Source: CBFHSD01 sp965658375 (lineage in GTDB: Bacteria > Bacteroidota > Bacteroidia > Flavobacteriales_G > Salibacteraceae). Taken from it: 40,076 bases of DNA. Position 1 is the first letter of the stretch; every line of letters starts with the position of its first letter. Positions 1-7,242 of this stretch are shown one piece after another. The stretch lies in contig CBFHSD010000020.1 of the NCBI GenBank assembly GCA_965658375.1, forward strand, positions 1 to 40,076. The letters are read 5' to 3'. Made by a program: the position numbers and the translations under genes. The notes beneath the pieces were generated by a model. The model was given only the letters and a program-made list of their open reading frames with translations, was not told where the DNA came from and did no database searches.

Positions 1-293
1 TAAAACAGTCTATAGATTGAGTCACCATCATTCTGATAATTTTTTGCTGCATTCACTCCACCTTGGGCTGCAATTGAATGCGCTCTTCTTGGTGAATCTT
101 GAAAGCAAAATGCCTTCACATTGTACCCCATCTCGCCTAAAGAAGCTGCTGCTGAAGCACCGGCTAAACCTGTACCTACAACAACTATATCAATAAGTCG
201 CTTGTTTGCTGGATTTACTAAGCTTATGTCGGATTTATGCTTGGTCCATTTATCTCTGATTGGACCTTCTGGAATTCTTGCATCTAAATTCAT
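1..293 (-). CDS. sdhA: Succinate dehydrogenase / fumarate reductase flavoprotein subunit (N-terminal part, cut by window edge)
   Basis: Only the first 97 residues lie in the window. SdhA is the FAD subunit of complex II, oxidising succinate to fumarate on the cytoplasmic face of the inner membrane. The dinucleotide-binding motif VVVGTGLAGASAAA is at about residues 37-50, followed by RAHSIAAQGGVNAA around residue 72, where the His of SdhA/FrdA proteins carries covalently bound FAD. The ATG at 293 is the only reasonable start: an in-frame TAA, the stop codon of sdhC, lies 15 nt upstream. Gene order sdhC-sdhA is that of the Bacteroidota complex II operon, and sdhB would be expected beyond the window edge. 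Confidence 0.95.
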   Translation of the reverse strand, partial: MNLDARIPEGPIRDKWTKHKSDISLVNPANKRLIDIVVVGTGLAGASAAASLGEMGYNVKAFCFQDSPRRAHSIAAQGGVNAAKNYQNDGDSIYRLF

Positions 294-308
294 GACTATC
301 GGTATTGC

Positions 309-971
309 TTAGAGTGTTACAAAAATGAAAATATATACAGGTATAATCGCGAATAGGGCGCAAACCACTACCGAGAAACCCAAACCTGCATTATTCATTA
401 GATCTACATACTTACCCGTACGTAAACCCAATGATTGAAATGCACTTGAAAAGCCATGCGAAAGGTGAAATCCTAAGGCAATCATTGCAACTACATAAAG
501 AGCCACATACCACAACTCTTGAAAGGCAGTTACAGTAATTGTCCACAAGTCTTTATTGCCTGCGCTGTCCATTGGTAGATTGCCAAAGTGCATTTCATAC
601 CAAAAGCTCTTCATGTGAATTACAATAAAGAACAAGGTAATAATACCTAACAAAGTCATACTTCTTGAAGACCAAGATGAATTGGCTGAACCTTTTTCCT
701 TCACATATTTCACTGGTCTCGCTTTCCTGTTTTGAGAAGCCAGTATAATTCCATCTATCGCATGCAGCAATATTGAGGCGTAAGTGAGGTAACTTAAAAG
801 TTTAACTGCTGGATTCGAGGTCATGAATTTTGCATATTCATTAAACCCTTCTTGTGTTCCTACAATCAGCTGCAGGTTTCCAGCTAAATGCCCTACCAAG
901 AACAAACACAAGAAAAGCCCCGTTAAGGCCATCCAATATTTTTTTCCAATTGACGATTTTATCAAGCTCAT
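309..971 (-). CDS. sdhC: Succinate dehydrogenase cytochrome b subunit
   Basis: 220 residues with about five hydrophobic segments (about 13-36, 57-79, 104-121, 149-169, 195-218). It is the di-heme cytochrome b558-type membrane anchor of the Bacteroidota complex II, passing electrons to menaquinone. Histidines in or next to the membrane segments (H28 in LVGHLAG, H70 in ILLHAIDG, H119 in FIVIHMKS, H169 and H172 in GFHLSHGF) are candidates for heme ligands. The frame is open upstream to 1010, but the ATG at 971 gives the usual start MSLIKSSIGKKYW, and the upstream part overlaps a good promoter. sdhA follows after 15 nt. Confidence 0.9.
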   Translation of the reverse strand: MSLIKSSIGKKYWMALTGLFLCLFLVGHLAGNLQLIVGTQEGFNEYAKFMTSNPAVKLLSYLTYASILLHAIDGIILASQNRKARPVKYVKEKGSANSSWSSRSMTLLGIITLFFIVIHMKSFWYEMHFGNLPMDSAGNKDLWTITVTAFQELWYVALYVVAMIALGFHLSHGFSSAFQSLGLRTGKYVDLMNNAGLGFSVVVCALFAIIPVYIFIFVTL

Positions 972-990
972 AGCATAATTTTTAGCACCA

Positions 991-1020
991 CAAAAGTAGA
1001 AGGACAACAACGTTACCCAA
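991..1020 (-). promoter_or_regulatory. Promoter of the sdhC-sdhA operon
   Basis: On the minus strand the -7 element TACTTTTG (991-998) matches the Bacteroidota consensus TAnnTTTG. A TTG at 1018-1020 sits at the -33 position with a 19-nt spacer, as expected for the primary sigma factor of this phylum. The predicted leader before the sdhC ATG (971) is about 16-19 nt. Confidence 0.65.
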
Positions 1021-1112
1021 CATTTGCTTAACCCAATGTCTTTATTTAGAATGTTTCTAAACTAATGGAAAGTTAAAGCTCATAATTTCGGCAATTAAGC
1101 GCCTTCAATTTT

Positions 1113-1120
1113 TACATTTG
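1113..1120 (+). promoter_or_regulatory. -7 promoter element of the pepP operon
   Basis: TACATTTG is an exact match to TAnnTTTG, 27 nt before the ATG of pepP. No convincing -33 TTTG is seen at the usual spacing (TTTCG at 1086-1090 is the nearest). Confidence 0.55.
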
Positions 1121-1147
1121 GGGTTTAATTATTTTCAACAAAGCACT

Positions 1148-2437
1148 ATGAAATACGAAGCAATTGACCAAAATCTATATATTAAGAATCGGGACAAGTA
1201 CAAAAATGAACTAAAGCCTCAATCATTGGCCATTTTCAATTCCAACGATATTTATCCCATAAGTGCAGATAGTACAATGCCTTTTCAACAACACAGAGAT
1301 ATTCTTTATCTCTGTGGAGTAGATCAAGAAGAAAGCATTTTAGTGCTTTTCCCAGATTGTAGTGATGTTGCCCATAGAGAAATTCTATTCTTGAGAGAAA
1401 CCAATGAAACCATTGCCATTTGGGAGGGCGAAAAACTCACTAAAGAAACCGCATTCAAAACTTCAGGTATCAAAACTGTGTATTGGCTAGATCAATTTGA
1501 AACCATCATGAAAAAACTCATGAGTGAAGCCAAGCAAGTTTACCTCAACACCAATGAACACCTTAGAGCAAACACCACTGTTCAAACCAGAGAAGATCGC
1601 TTTATTGATTGGATCAAGAAAGAATACCCTATTCACTCCTATGAGCGCAGCGCTCCCATTATGCATGATATAAGAGCTGTAAAAGAACCTCAAGAAATTA
1701 CTTTAATGCAACATGCGTGTAACATCACAGAACAAGGTGTGAGACGCATCTTGCCTTTTATAAAGCCCGGAATTGGTGAATGGGAAATTGAAGCAGAATT
1801 GATTCATGAATTCACCAAAAACAGAAGTAAAGGTTTTGCCTACACACCCATCATTGGCTCGGGAAGAAATGCATGCGTTCTGCATTACATTGAGAACAAC
1901 AGTATTTGTAACGATGGCGATGTTATTCTAATGGACTTTGGTGCCGAATATGCAAATTACGCGAGCGATTTGACACGTTGTTTTCCGGTAAATGGCAAGT
2001 TCACTGAAAGACAAAAAGCCGTGTATAATGCTGTTTTAAATGTGAAAAATGGAGCAAATAACATTTTGCAACCAGGCATATCGTTGGCAGAATACCACAA
2101 AGAAGTAGGCTTGATGATGCAAAGCGAATTGAAAGGCTTGGGTCTTATTACGCAAACAGATATAGACAATGAAGATCCGAATTGGCCAGCCTATAAAAAA
2201 TATTTCATGCACGGAACTTCGCACTATATAGGTTTGGATACCCATGATGTAGGCAGCTGGACAGAGCCCATCAAAGAAGACATGGTGTTCACAATTGAGC
2301 CTGGAATTTACATCTTAGAAGAAAATTTAGGTATTCGCTTAGAAGACGATTACGTGATTAAGTCTGGAGGTAATTTTAACCTTATGCAGAACATCCCAAT
2401 TGAAGCTGAAGAAATTGAAGACTTGATGAACTCTTAA
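1148..2437 (+). CDS. pepP: Xaa-Pro aminopeptidase (aminopeptidase P, M24 family)
   Basis: 429 residues from the ATG at 1148. The frame is open back to a TTG at 1118, but that codon lies inside the -7 promoter element. An N-terminal creatinase-like domain (about 1-160) precedes the pita-bread M24 domain. The five metal ligands are visible: D263 (LMDFGAEY), D274 (ASDLTR), H359 (GTSHYIGLDTHD), E384 (TIEPGIY) and E399 (RLEDDY). The enzyme removes N-terminal residues that precede proline, with two Mn(II) ions, normally in the cytoplasm, and no signal peptide is seen. It leads an apparent operon with pepE (2-nt gap) and elbB (1-nt gap). Confidence 0.93.
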   Translation: MKYEAIDQNLYIKNRDKYKNELKPQSLAIFNSNDIYPISADSTMPFQQHRDILYLCGVDQEESILVLFPDCSDVAHREILFLRETNETIAIWEGEKLTKETAFKTSGIKTVYWLDQFETIMKKLMSEAKQVYLNTNEHLRANTTVQTREDRFIDWIKKEYPIHSYERSAPIMHDIRAVKEPQEITLMQHACNITEQGVRRILPFIKPGIGEWEIEAELIHEFTKNRSKGFAYTPIIGSGRNACVLHYIENNSICNDGDVILMDFGAEYANYASDLTRCFPVNGKFTERQKAVYNAVLNVKNGANNILQPGISLAEYHKEVGLMMQSELKGLGLITQTDIDNEDPNWPAYKKYFMHGTSHYIGLDTHDVGSWTEPIKEDMVFTIEPGIYILEENLGIRLEDDYVIKSGGNFNLMQNIPIEAEEIEDLMNS

Positions 2438-2439
2438 TT

Positions 2440-3159
2440 ATGACCAATCCAAAACTTCTTATTGTAAGCACAAGCACCGTGCATGGTAAACCCTACCTTT
2501 CTTACATCACAAAAACAGTTTTAGAATTTTTTGAGGGATGCAAAAACATTGCCTTTGTGCCCTATGCGAGACCCAGCGGAATTAGCCATGACACATATAC
2601 TGCAAAGGCCAAAGAGGTTTTTGAAGCACTCAGTTTCCAGCTCAAGGGAGTCCACGAATGGAAACATCCGAAAGATGCCGCTCAGTGGGCAGATGGCTTT
2701 TTTACTGGTGGCGGCAACACCTTTGTGCTCACCAACATGCTCTACCAAACGGGATTGATGGGAGAAATCAGAGAAGCCGTAAAAGCCGGAAAGCCCTATA
2801 TGGGAACCTCTGCCGGCTCTAACATAACAGGCCTTAGCATCAATACCACCAACGACATGCCCATTGTGTACCCCCCGAGTTTTGAGGGTTTGGGTTTGGT
2901 TCCATTCAATATTAACCCTCATTATCTAGATCCAGACCCAAACAGCAAGCATATGGGCGAAACCCGCGAAACCCGGATCAATGAGTTTCATGCTTTTAAT
3001 CAGCAAGCTGTTGTTGGTTTGCGAGAAGGCTCTTCTCTACTTATTGAAGGTAATAAGATTGAATTATTAGGAGAACTGCCCGCAAGGATCTTTCAAAAAG
3101 ACCAAAAACCCTTAGAAGTTGAACCTGGAGAAAGTTTAGAATTTTTAATGACACCTTAA
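2440..3159 (+). CDS. pepE: Dipeptidase E (alpha-aspartyl dipeptidase, peptidase family S51)
   Basis: 239 residues, close to the family length. The nucleophile elbow GTSAGSN places the catalytic Ser at S124. D139 (TTNDMPIV) and H161 (INPHYLDP) fit the remaining catalytic positions of PepE, and TGGGNTF at about 89-95 is the usual Gly-rich turn. Known members hydrolyse dipeptides with N-terminal aspartate in the cytoplasm. No signal peptide is seen. It is co-directional with pepP (ends 2 nt upstream) and elbB (starts 1 nt downstream), suggesting a shared peptide-turnover transcript. Confidence 0.9.
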   Translation: MTNPKLLIVSTSTVHGKPYLSYITKTVLEFFEGCKNIAFVPYARPSGISHDTYTAKAKEVFEALSFQLKGVHEWKHPKDAAQWADGFFTGGGNTFVLTNMLYQTGLMGEIREAVKAGKPYMGTSAGSNITGLSINTTNDMPIVYPPSFEGLGLVPFNINPHYLDPDPNSKHMGETRETRINEFHAFNQQAVVGLREGSSLLIEGNKIELLGELPARIFQKDQKPLEVEPGESLEFLMTP

Positions 3160-3160
3160 T

Positions 3161-3844
3161 ATGAAATCAGTTGCGGTAATCCTCTCAGGAAGCGGTGTGT
3201 ATGACGGAAGCGAAATACACGAATCTGTTTTAACCTTTTTGGCACTTGAAGAGCAGAGCATTGCCTACAAGTGCTTCGCACCAAATGTGAAACAATACCA
3301 TGTGGTGAACCACCTCAATGGAGAAGAGATGAACGAAACGCGCAATGTTTTGATAGAATCAGCGCGTATCGCAAGGGGAGACATTCAAGAATTGAGTGCA
3401 CTCAACCCAGACGCTTTTCACGGCCTAGTGCTTCCAGGAGGATTTGGAACAGCAAAAAACCACACTACATGGGCATTCAATGGGCCTGCAGGAGATATTC
3501 ATCCTGAAGTAAAAAGTGCCATTCTAAACTTCTCTAAAAAACGAAAAGCCATTCTAGCCATGTGCATGGCTCCCACAACCGTTGCTAAAGCCCTAGAAAG
3601 CAGTTCTATTCAAGCAGAACTTACTGTGGGAACCACAACAGAAAACTCTCCCTACGAAATTGCTGCGATTTCTCAAGGAATGGAAAGCATAGGCGCCAAT
3701 GCACAAATGAAGAGCGTGAGAGAAATTTCCGTGGATGAAGCCCACAAAATCATCAGTGCGCCTTGCTATATGATGCAAGCCTCTTTGTTAGAAGTGCGAG
3801 AGAACATTCTAAAAGCGGTGAAAGAGTTAAAATCTAGACTTTAA
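3161..3844 (+). CDS. elbB: ElbB-like glyoxalase, DJ-1/PfpI superfamily
   Basis: 227 residues, similar in length to the E. coli ElbB (GlxIII-like, formerly SCRP-27A). Seen: N-terminal strand MKSVAVILSGSGVYDGSEIHE typical of this subfamily, the loop VLPGGFGTAKN at about 90-100, and the nucleophile Cys C135 in LAMCMAPTT. Family members have weak glyoxalase activity and have been linked to isoprenoid synthesis, but the physiological role is unsettled. It is the last gene of the pepP-pepE-elbB unit: a -7 element and a new gene follow within 50 nt. The subfamily is clear. The exact reaction cannot be read from the sequence. Confidence 0.88.
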   Translation: MKSVAVILSGSGVYDGSEIHESVLTFLALEEQSIAYKCFAPNVKQYHVVNHLNGEEMNETRNVLIESARIARGDIQELSALNPDAFHGLVLPGGFGTAKNHTTWAFNGPAGDIHPEVKSAILNFSKKRKAILAMCMAPTTVAKALESSSIQAELTVGTTTENSPYEIAAISQGMESIGANAQMKSVREISVDEAHKIISAPCYMMQASLLEVRENILKAVKELKSRL

Positions 3845-3876
3845 AACTGATCTTTCCTCCAAATTATTTAAACACC

Positions 3877-3884
3877 TACATTTG
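3877..3884 (+). promoter_or_regulatory. -7 promoter element only 5 nt before a start codon
   Basis: TACATTTG matches TAnnTTTG exactly. Its last base is 5 nt from the ATG at 3890. If transcription starts about 3-6 nt after the element, as established for this phylum, the mRNA would be leaderless or nearly so. Confidence 0.5.
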
Positions 3885-3889
3885 CACTG

Positions 3890-4294
3890 ATGATTACTGA
3901 ACGTATCACCATCGCAATAGACTTTGACGGCACAATAGTAGAAAACGCTTATCCCAAAATAGGCGAGCCTAAGCTATTTGCATTTGAGACATTAAGAACC
4001 CTGCAGAACAAGCACTTCAACCTTATCCTTTGGACATACAGGTGTGGAAAAGCATTGGATGAAGCAGTTGAATTTTGTCGTGAAAATGGTATTGAGTTTT
4101 ACGCAGTAAATGCGAGTTACCCCAATGAGAAATATGACCCAAGAGATAGCCGAAAAATCAATGCTGATATTTTTATAGATGACAGAAATATCAACGGCTT
4201 TCCTGGATGGGGAGAGATTTATCAGAGTTTAATGAATGAACCCGCAAATATCCCCAAACCAAAGAAAGGGATTAGACGGTTTTTTGGAATGTAA
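3890..4294 (+). CDS. Small HAD-superfamily hydrolase (BT0820-like)
   Basis: 134 residues. The HAD nucleophile motif DFDGTIVE is at 11-18 (D11 nucleophile, D13 acid/base), LWTYRCG at about 48-54 supplies the motif II Thr, and FIDDRN at about 95-100 supplies the acidic motif III/IV. There is almost no cap domain, which is typical of C0-type HAD phosphatases. Members are common in Bacteroidota and are usually annotated as hypothetical or polysaccharide-biosynthesis phosphatase. The substrate is unknown. No earlier start codon exists in frame that keeps the N-terminal strand intact. The stop codon abuts the map start directly (0-nt gap), so the two genes are probably translated from one mRNA. Confidence 0.82.
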   Translation: MITERITIAIDFDGTIVENAYPKIGEPKLFAFETLRTLQNKHFNLILWTYRCGKALDEAVEFCRENGIEFYAVNASYPNEKYDPRDSRKINADIFIDDRNINGFPGWGEIYQSLMNEPANIPKPKKGIRRFFGM

Positions 4295-5086
4295 ATGATA
4301 GTCTACAAAACAAAAGACGAAATAGAATTGATGCGTGAAGCTGCCCAAGTAGTTTCGCGCACTTTAGGTTTAATAGCAGAGTATATTGGCCCTGGCGTTA
4401 CTGGAAAACAGCTAGACAATCTAGCAGAAGAATACATTCGTGACCAAGGAGCCACACCTGGTTTTCTAGGCTTGTATGATTTCCCGAACACACTATGCAT
4501 CTCACCTAATCAAGAGGTTGTGCATGGCATCCCGAATGATAAAGAATATCAAGAAGGAGATATTGTATCTGTAGATTGTGGTGCTATTCTTAACGGGTAT
4601 TATGGTGATCACGCTTATACCTTTATGATTGGCGAAGTGAAGCCCGAAGTGCAACAACTGCTGAAAGTCACTAAAGAGTCGCTTTATTTAGGCATTGACG
4701 AAGTTGTAGCGGGCAACAGAATTGGAGACATTGGTTACACCATTCAACACCACGCAGAGACAAACGGATACGGAGTGGTGCGCGAATTGGTAGGACATGG
4801 TCTAGGAAAAGAAATGCACGAAGAACCTCAAGTGCCAAATTATGGCAGAAGAGGAAGAGGGAAAAAGATTCAAGATGGCCTAGTCATAGCTATTGAACCC
4901 ATGATTAATATGGGAACCCATCGCATCGTTCAGTTAGATGATGGCTGGAGTATTCTCACCAAGGATAATACACCCTCTGCACATTTTGAACATGATGTTG
5001 CCTGTGTAAACGGCAAACCAGATATCCTCAGCACTTTTGATTATGTAGAAAATGCCTTAGAAAAAAGAGGCTTGCCTTACGTTTAA
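4295..5086 (+). CDS. map: Methionine aminopeptidase, type I
   Basis: 263 residues, the usual type Ia size without a zinc-finger extension. It removes the initiator Met co-translationally. Metal ligands: D94 (VDCGAILNG), D105 (YYGDHAYTF), H168 (GHGLGKEMHE), E201 (AIEPMINMG) and E232 (HFEHDV). H77 (VVHGIPND) corresponds to the substrate-positioning His. It starts immediately after the HAD phosphatase stop and is followed 9 nt later by queD. It is the second M24 pita-bread enzyme in the window, clearly distinct from pepP because it lacks the creatinase-like N-terminal domain. Confidence 0.96.
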   Translation: MIVYKTKDEIELMREAAQVVSRTLGLIAEYIGPGVTGKQLDNLAEEYIRDQGATPGFLGLYDFPNTLCISPNQEVVHGIPNDKEYQEGDIVSVDCGAILNGYYGDHAYTFMIGEVKPEVQQLLKVTKESLYLGIDEVVAGNRIGDIGYTIQHHAETNGYGVVRELVGHGLGKEMHEEPQVPNYGRRGRGKKIQDGLVIAIEPMINMGTHRIVQLDDGWSILTKDNTPSAHFEHDVACVNGKPDILSTFDYVENALEKRGLPYV

Positions 5087-5095
5087 TTCATACTC

Positions 5096-5545
5096 ATGCA
5101 ACTTAGAGTTACCAAACAGTTTGATTTTGAGACCGCACATGCTTTAGATGGTCATGATGGAAAATGCCACAATATACATGGCCATACTTATAGACTTCAT
5201 GTCACTTTTGTTGGAAGCCCTATTGATGAGATTGGCTCGCCAAAAGATGGCATGGTCATAGATTTTGCTGATCTAAAGAGCATTGTAAAAACGCATGTAG
5301 TAGATGTGTTTGACCACGCCCTAGTTTTGAGAGACAATAGCCGATTTTTGAGCACCATTAATCATGAGCTGAACCCACGTTTGATGCTGGTAGATTACCA
5401 ACCAACATGTGAGAATATGCTCGTAGAGATGGTAGAAATCATACAATCGCAATTAAAAGGATTTGAAAATGTAGCCTTGCACAGTGTTTTACTACGTGAA
5501 ACACAAACGTCTTTTGCAGAGTGGTACGCTTCTGACAACACATGA
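5096..5545 (+). CDS. queD: 6-carboxytetrahydropterin synthase / 6-pyruvoyltetrahydropterin synthase family
   Basis: 149 residues. Zinc ligands H15 (FETAHAL), H28 and H30 (HNIHGHTY) and the catalytic Cys C24 (GKCHNIH) are present, with D73-H74 (VFDHALV) and E135 (LLRETQTS) completing the PTPS/QueD active site. QueD converts 7,8-dihydroneopterin triphosphate to 6-carboxytetrahydropterin for queuosine and other 7-deazaguanines. A tetrahydropterin role cannot be excluded from sequence alone. The stop codon overlaps the lpxH start by 4 nt (ATGA), indicating translational coupling. Confidence 0.85.
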   Translation: MQLRVTKQFDFETAHALDGHDGKCHNIHGHTYRLHVTFVGSPIDEIGSPKDGMVIDFADLKSIVKTHVVDVFDHALVLRDNSRFLSTINHELNPRLMLVDYQPTCENMLVEMVEIIQSQLKGFENVALHSVLLRETQTSFAEWYASDNT

Positions 5546-6306
5546 ACCTAGAAGAAGGAAAAAAAATCTATTTTGCTTCAGACCAACACTTTGGAGCTCC
5601 TAATAAAGAAGTATCTCTCGAAAGAGAAAAGCTTTTTGTAAAGTGGTTGGATGAAATCAAGCACGATGCCCAAGAAATCTATTTAGTCGGAGATCTCTTC
5701 GATTTTTGGTTTGAATACAAAAGAGCTGTGCCTCGTGGGTTCACCCGAGTATTAGGAAAAATAGCTGAACTCACAGATAGCGGAATCCCAATTCATTTCT
5801 TCATTGGCAACCACGACATGTGGGTGTTTGATTATTTACCAGAAGAAACTGGAGTAACAGTCTACCGCGAACCGATTACGAGAACCTACAATAACAAACA
5901 CTTTTACATTGGCCATGGAGATGGTTTAGGCCCTGGTGACTACGGGTACAAATTTTTAAAGAAGGTTTTTCGCAATCCTATTTGTCAATGGCTATTTGCT
6001 CGCCTTCACCCTAATTTTGGGATTTGGCTCGCGAATAAATCTTCCAACTCGAGCAGAGCCCACACCGGCAATAACGATAAAACCTTCTTAGGTGAAGAAA
6101 ATGAATGGCTCGCCATTTATGCCAAAGAACTCTTGCAAAAAGAACATTTCGATTATTTCATTTTTGGGCACCGCCACCTTTCACTAGACTTAAATGTGGG
6201 AGAGAATAGCAGGTACATTAACCTTGGTGAATGGATCAGCGATTATACTTATGCCGTATTTGACGGAAATGAGCTTGAGCTCAAAACTTACGGGCTTAAC
6301 AAATGA
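5542..6306 (+). CDS. lpxH: UDP-2,3-diacylglucosamine diphosphatase-like calcineurin-type phosphoesterase
   Basis: 254 residues. The metallophosphatase motifs are in order: ASDQHFG (about 12-18), VGDLFDFW (about 49-56), FIGNHDMW (about 91-98), YIGHGDG and FGHRHLS near the C-terminus. LpxH removes UMP from UDP-2,3-diacylglucosamine in lipid A synthesis at the inner face of the cytoplasmic membrane. The DxH motif reads D-Q-H, as in LpxH-type proteins. It overlaps queD at the 5' end and the CPBP protease gene at the 3' end, each by 4 nt. The family is certain and the lipid A role is likely. Confidence 0.85.
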   Translation: MNLEEGKKIYFASDQHFGAPNKEVSLEREKLFVKWLDEIKHDAQEIYLVGDLFDFWFEYKRAVPRGFTRVLGKIAELTDSGIPIHFFIGNHDMWVFDYLPEETGVTVYREPITRTYNNKHFYIGHGDGLGPGDYGYKFLKKVFRNPICQWLFARLHPNFGIWLANKSSNSSRAHTGNNDKTFLGEENEWLAIYAKELLQKEHFDYFIFGHRHLSLDLNVGENSRYINLGEWISDYTYAVFDGNELELKTYGLNK

Positions 6307-7238
6307 AAAAAATAGTCACTTGGGTTAAAGAATTTGTAAAAGAAGACTTTCACCTGTTGAGCTATTTATGGTTTGCATGCTTCATTCTAGGTTGCTTTGT
6401 TTACAACTATGCGGTAAACTTTGAAGATGATGTTTTGGACCCTCACCAAGGAAGTGTTGAAGGCGTGCTGTTCTTTTTTCTTTTCTATGCGTTTGCTTGG
6501 TTTGGCACAAGCATCCCCAAAGTGGCTTGGAACAATAAAAGGCTGTTTTCATATTCTTCATACTGGATAAAAAGCAGTTTCATTCTACTCGTTCTTGCCA
6601 CAGCCTCGGGAATGAAAATAGACTGGAGAAGCCTTTTTCCAGATATCACTTCTTTCGATTTTTATACGCTGCGTAAAGTGTTGAACTACGCAATGAACGC
6701 AAGCATAGTATTTGGTGGCTCAGCTTTGATTTATTTGATTTACAAAGACAAAAGCACCAGGCTGTATGGTTTTACGGCAAAGAATTTTAACCTCAAACCA
6801 TATCTCGGTCTTTTAGCCTTGATGTTTCCTTTACTTCTTTGGGCCAGTTTCCAGCCTTCTTTTTTAGAGCAGTACCCAAATTATCGGCCTTGGAATTACA
6901 CCTCAGACTCACAACAACAACTATTAGGAACCATAGCCTATCTCACCTCTTACGCACTAGATTTTATCGAAGTTGAGTTCCTTTTTAGAGGTCTTTTGGT
7001 GATTGGAGTGGCTCAAGTAATTGGTAAAGAGGCCATACTACCCATGGTTGCCGTCTATGCCTTTTTACACTTTGGGAAACCAATGCCCGAAGCGTTGGGA
7101 AGTATTTTTGGAGGGTATATTTTGGGAGTTATCAGCTACAGGGGACAAAGCATCTTAGGTGGCATTATTGTGCATGTAGGCATTGCTTTTTTGATGGAAT
7201 TGCTAGCCAACATTCAACACCTCTTTTTAATGCCCTAA
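6303..7238 (+). CDS. CPBP family intramembrane glutamic endopeptidase (CAAX protease-like)
   Basis: 311 residues with about eight hydrophobic segments. The three CPBP motifs are recognisable near the C-terminus: E223-V-E225-FLF-R229-G (motif 1, usually EExxxR), FLHFGKP (motif 2, FxxxH type) and HVGIAFLME (motif 3). Motif 1 has Val where the first Glu of the pair is usual, and motif 3 has Ala where Asn is common, so catalytic competence is not certain. Family members cleave or process substrates inside the cytoplasmic membrane. The substrate is unknown. It is the last gene of the HAD-map-queD-lpxH operon and converges on the pseudogene with a 4-nt gap and no evident terminator. Confidence 0.8.
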   Translation: MKKIVTWVKEFVKEDFHLLSYLWFACFILGCFVYNYAVNFEDDVLDPHQGSVEGVLFFFLFYAFAWFGTSIPKVAWNNKRLFSYSSYWIKSSFILLVLATASGMKIDWRSLFPDITSFDFYTLRKVLNYAMNASIVFGGSALIYLIYKDKSTRLYGFTAKNFNLKPYLGLLALMFPLLLWASFQPSFLEQYPNYRPWNYTSDSQQQLLGTIAYLTSYALDFIEVEFLFRGLLVIGVAQVIGKEAILPMVAVYAFLHFGKPMPEALGSIFGGYILGVISYRGQSILGGIIVHVGIAFLMELLANIQHLFLMP

Positions 7239-7242
7239 AAGC

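Noticed and set aside
1118..1147. Upstream TTG start for pepP
   Set aside because: The TTG is part of the TACATTTG promoter element. The ATG at 1148 gives the family-like N-terminus.
2521..2922. 133-codon minus-strand frame
   Set aside because: It lies fully inside pepE, whose catalytic residues are all present on the plus strand. A shadow frame.
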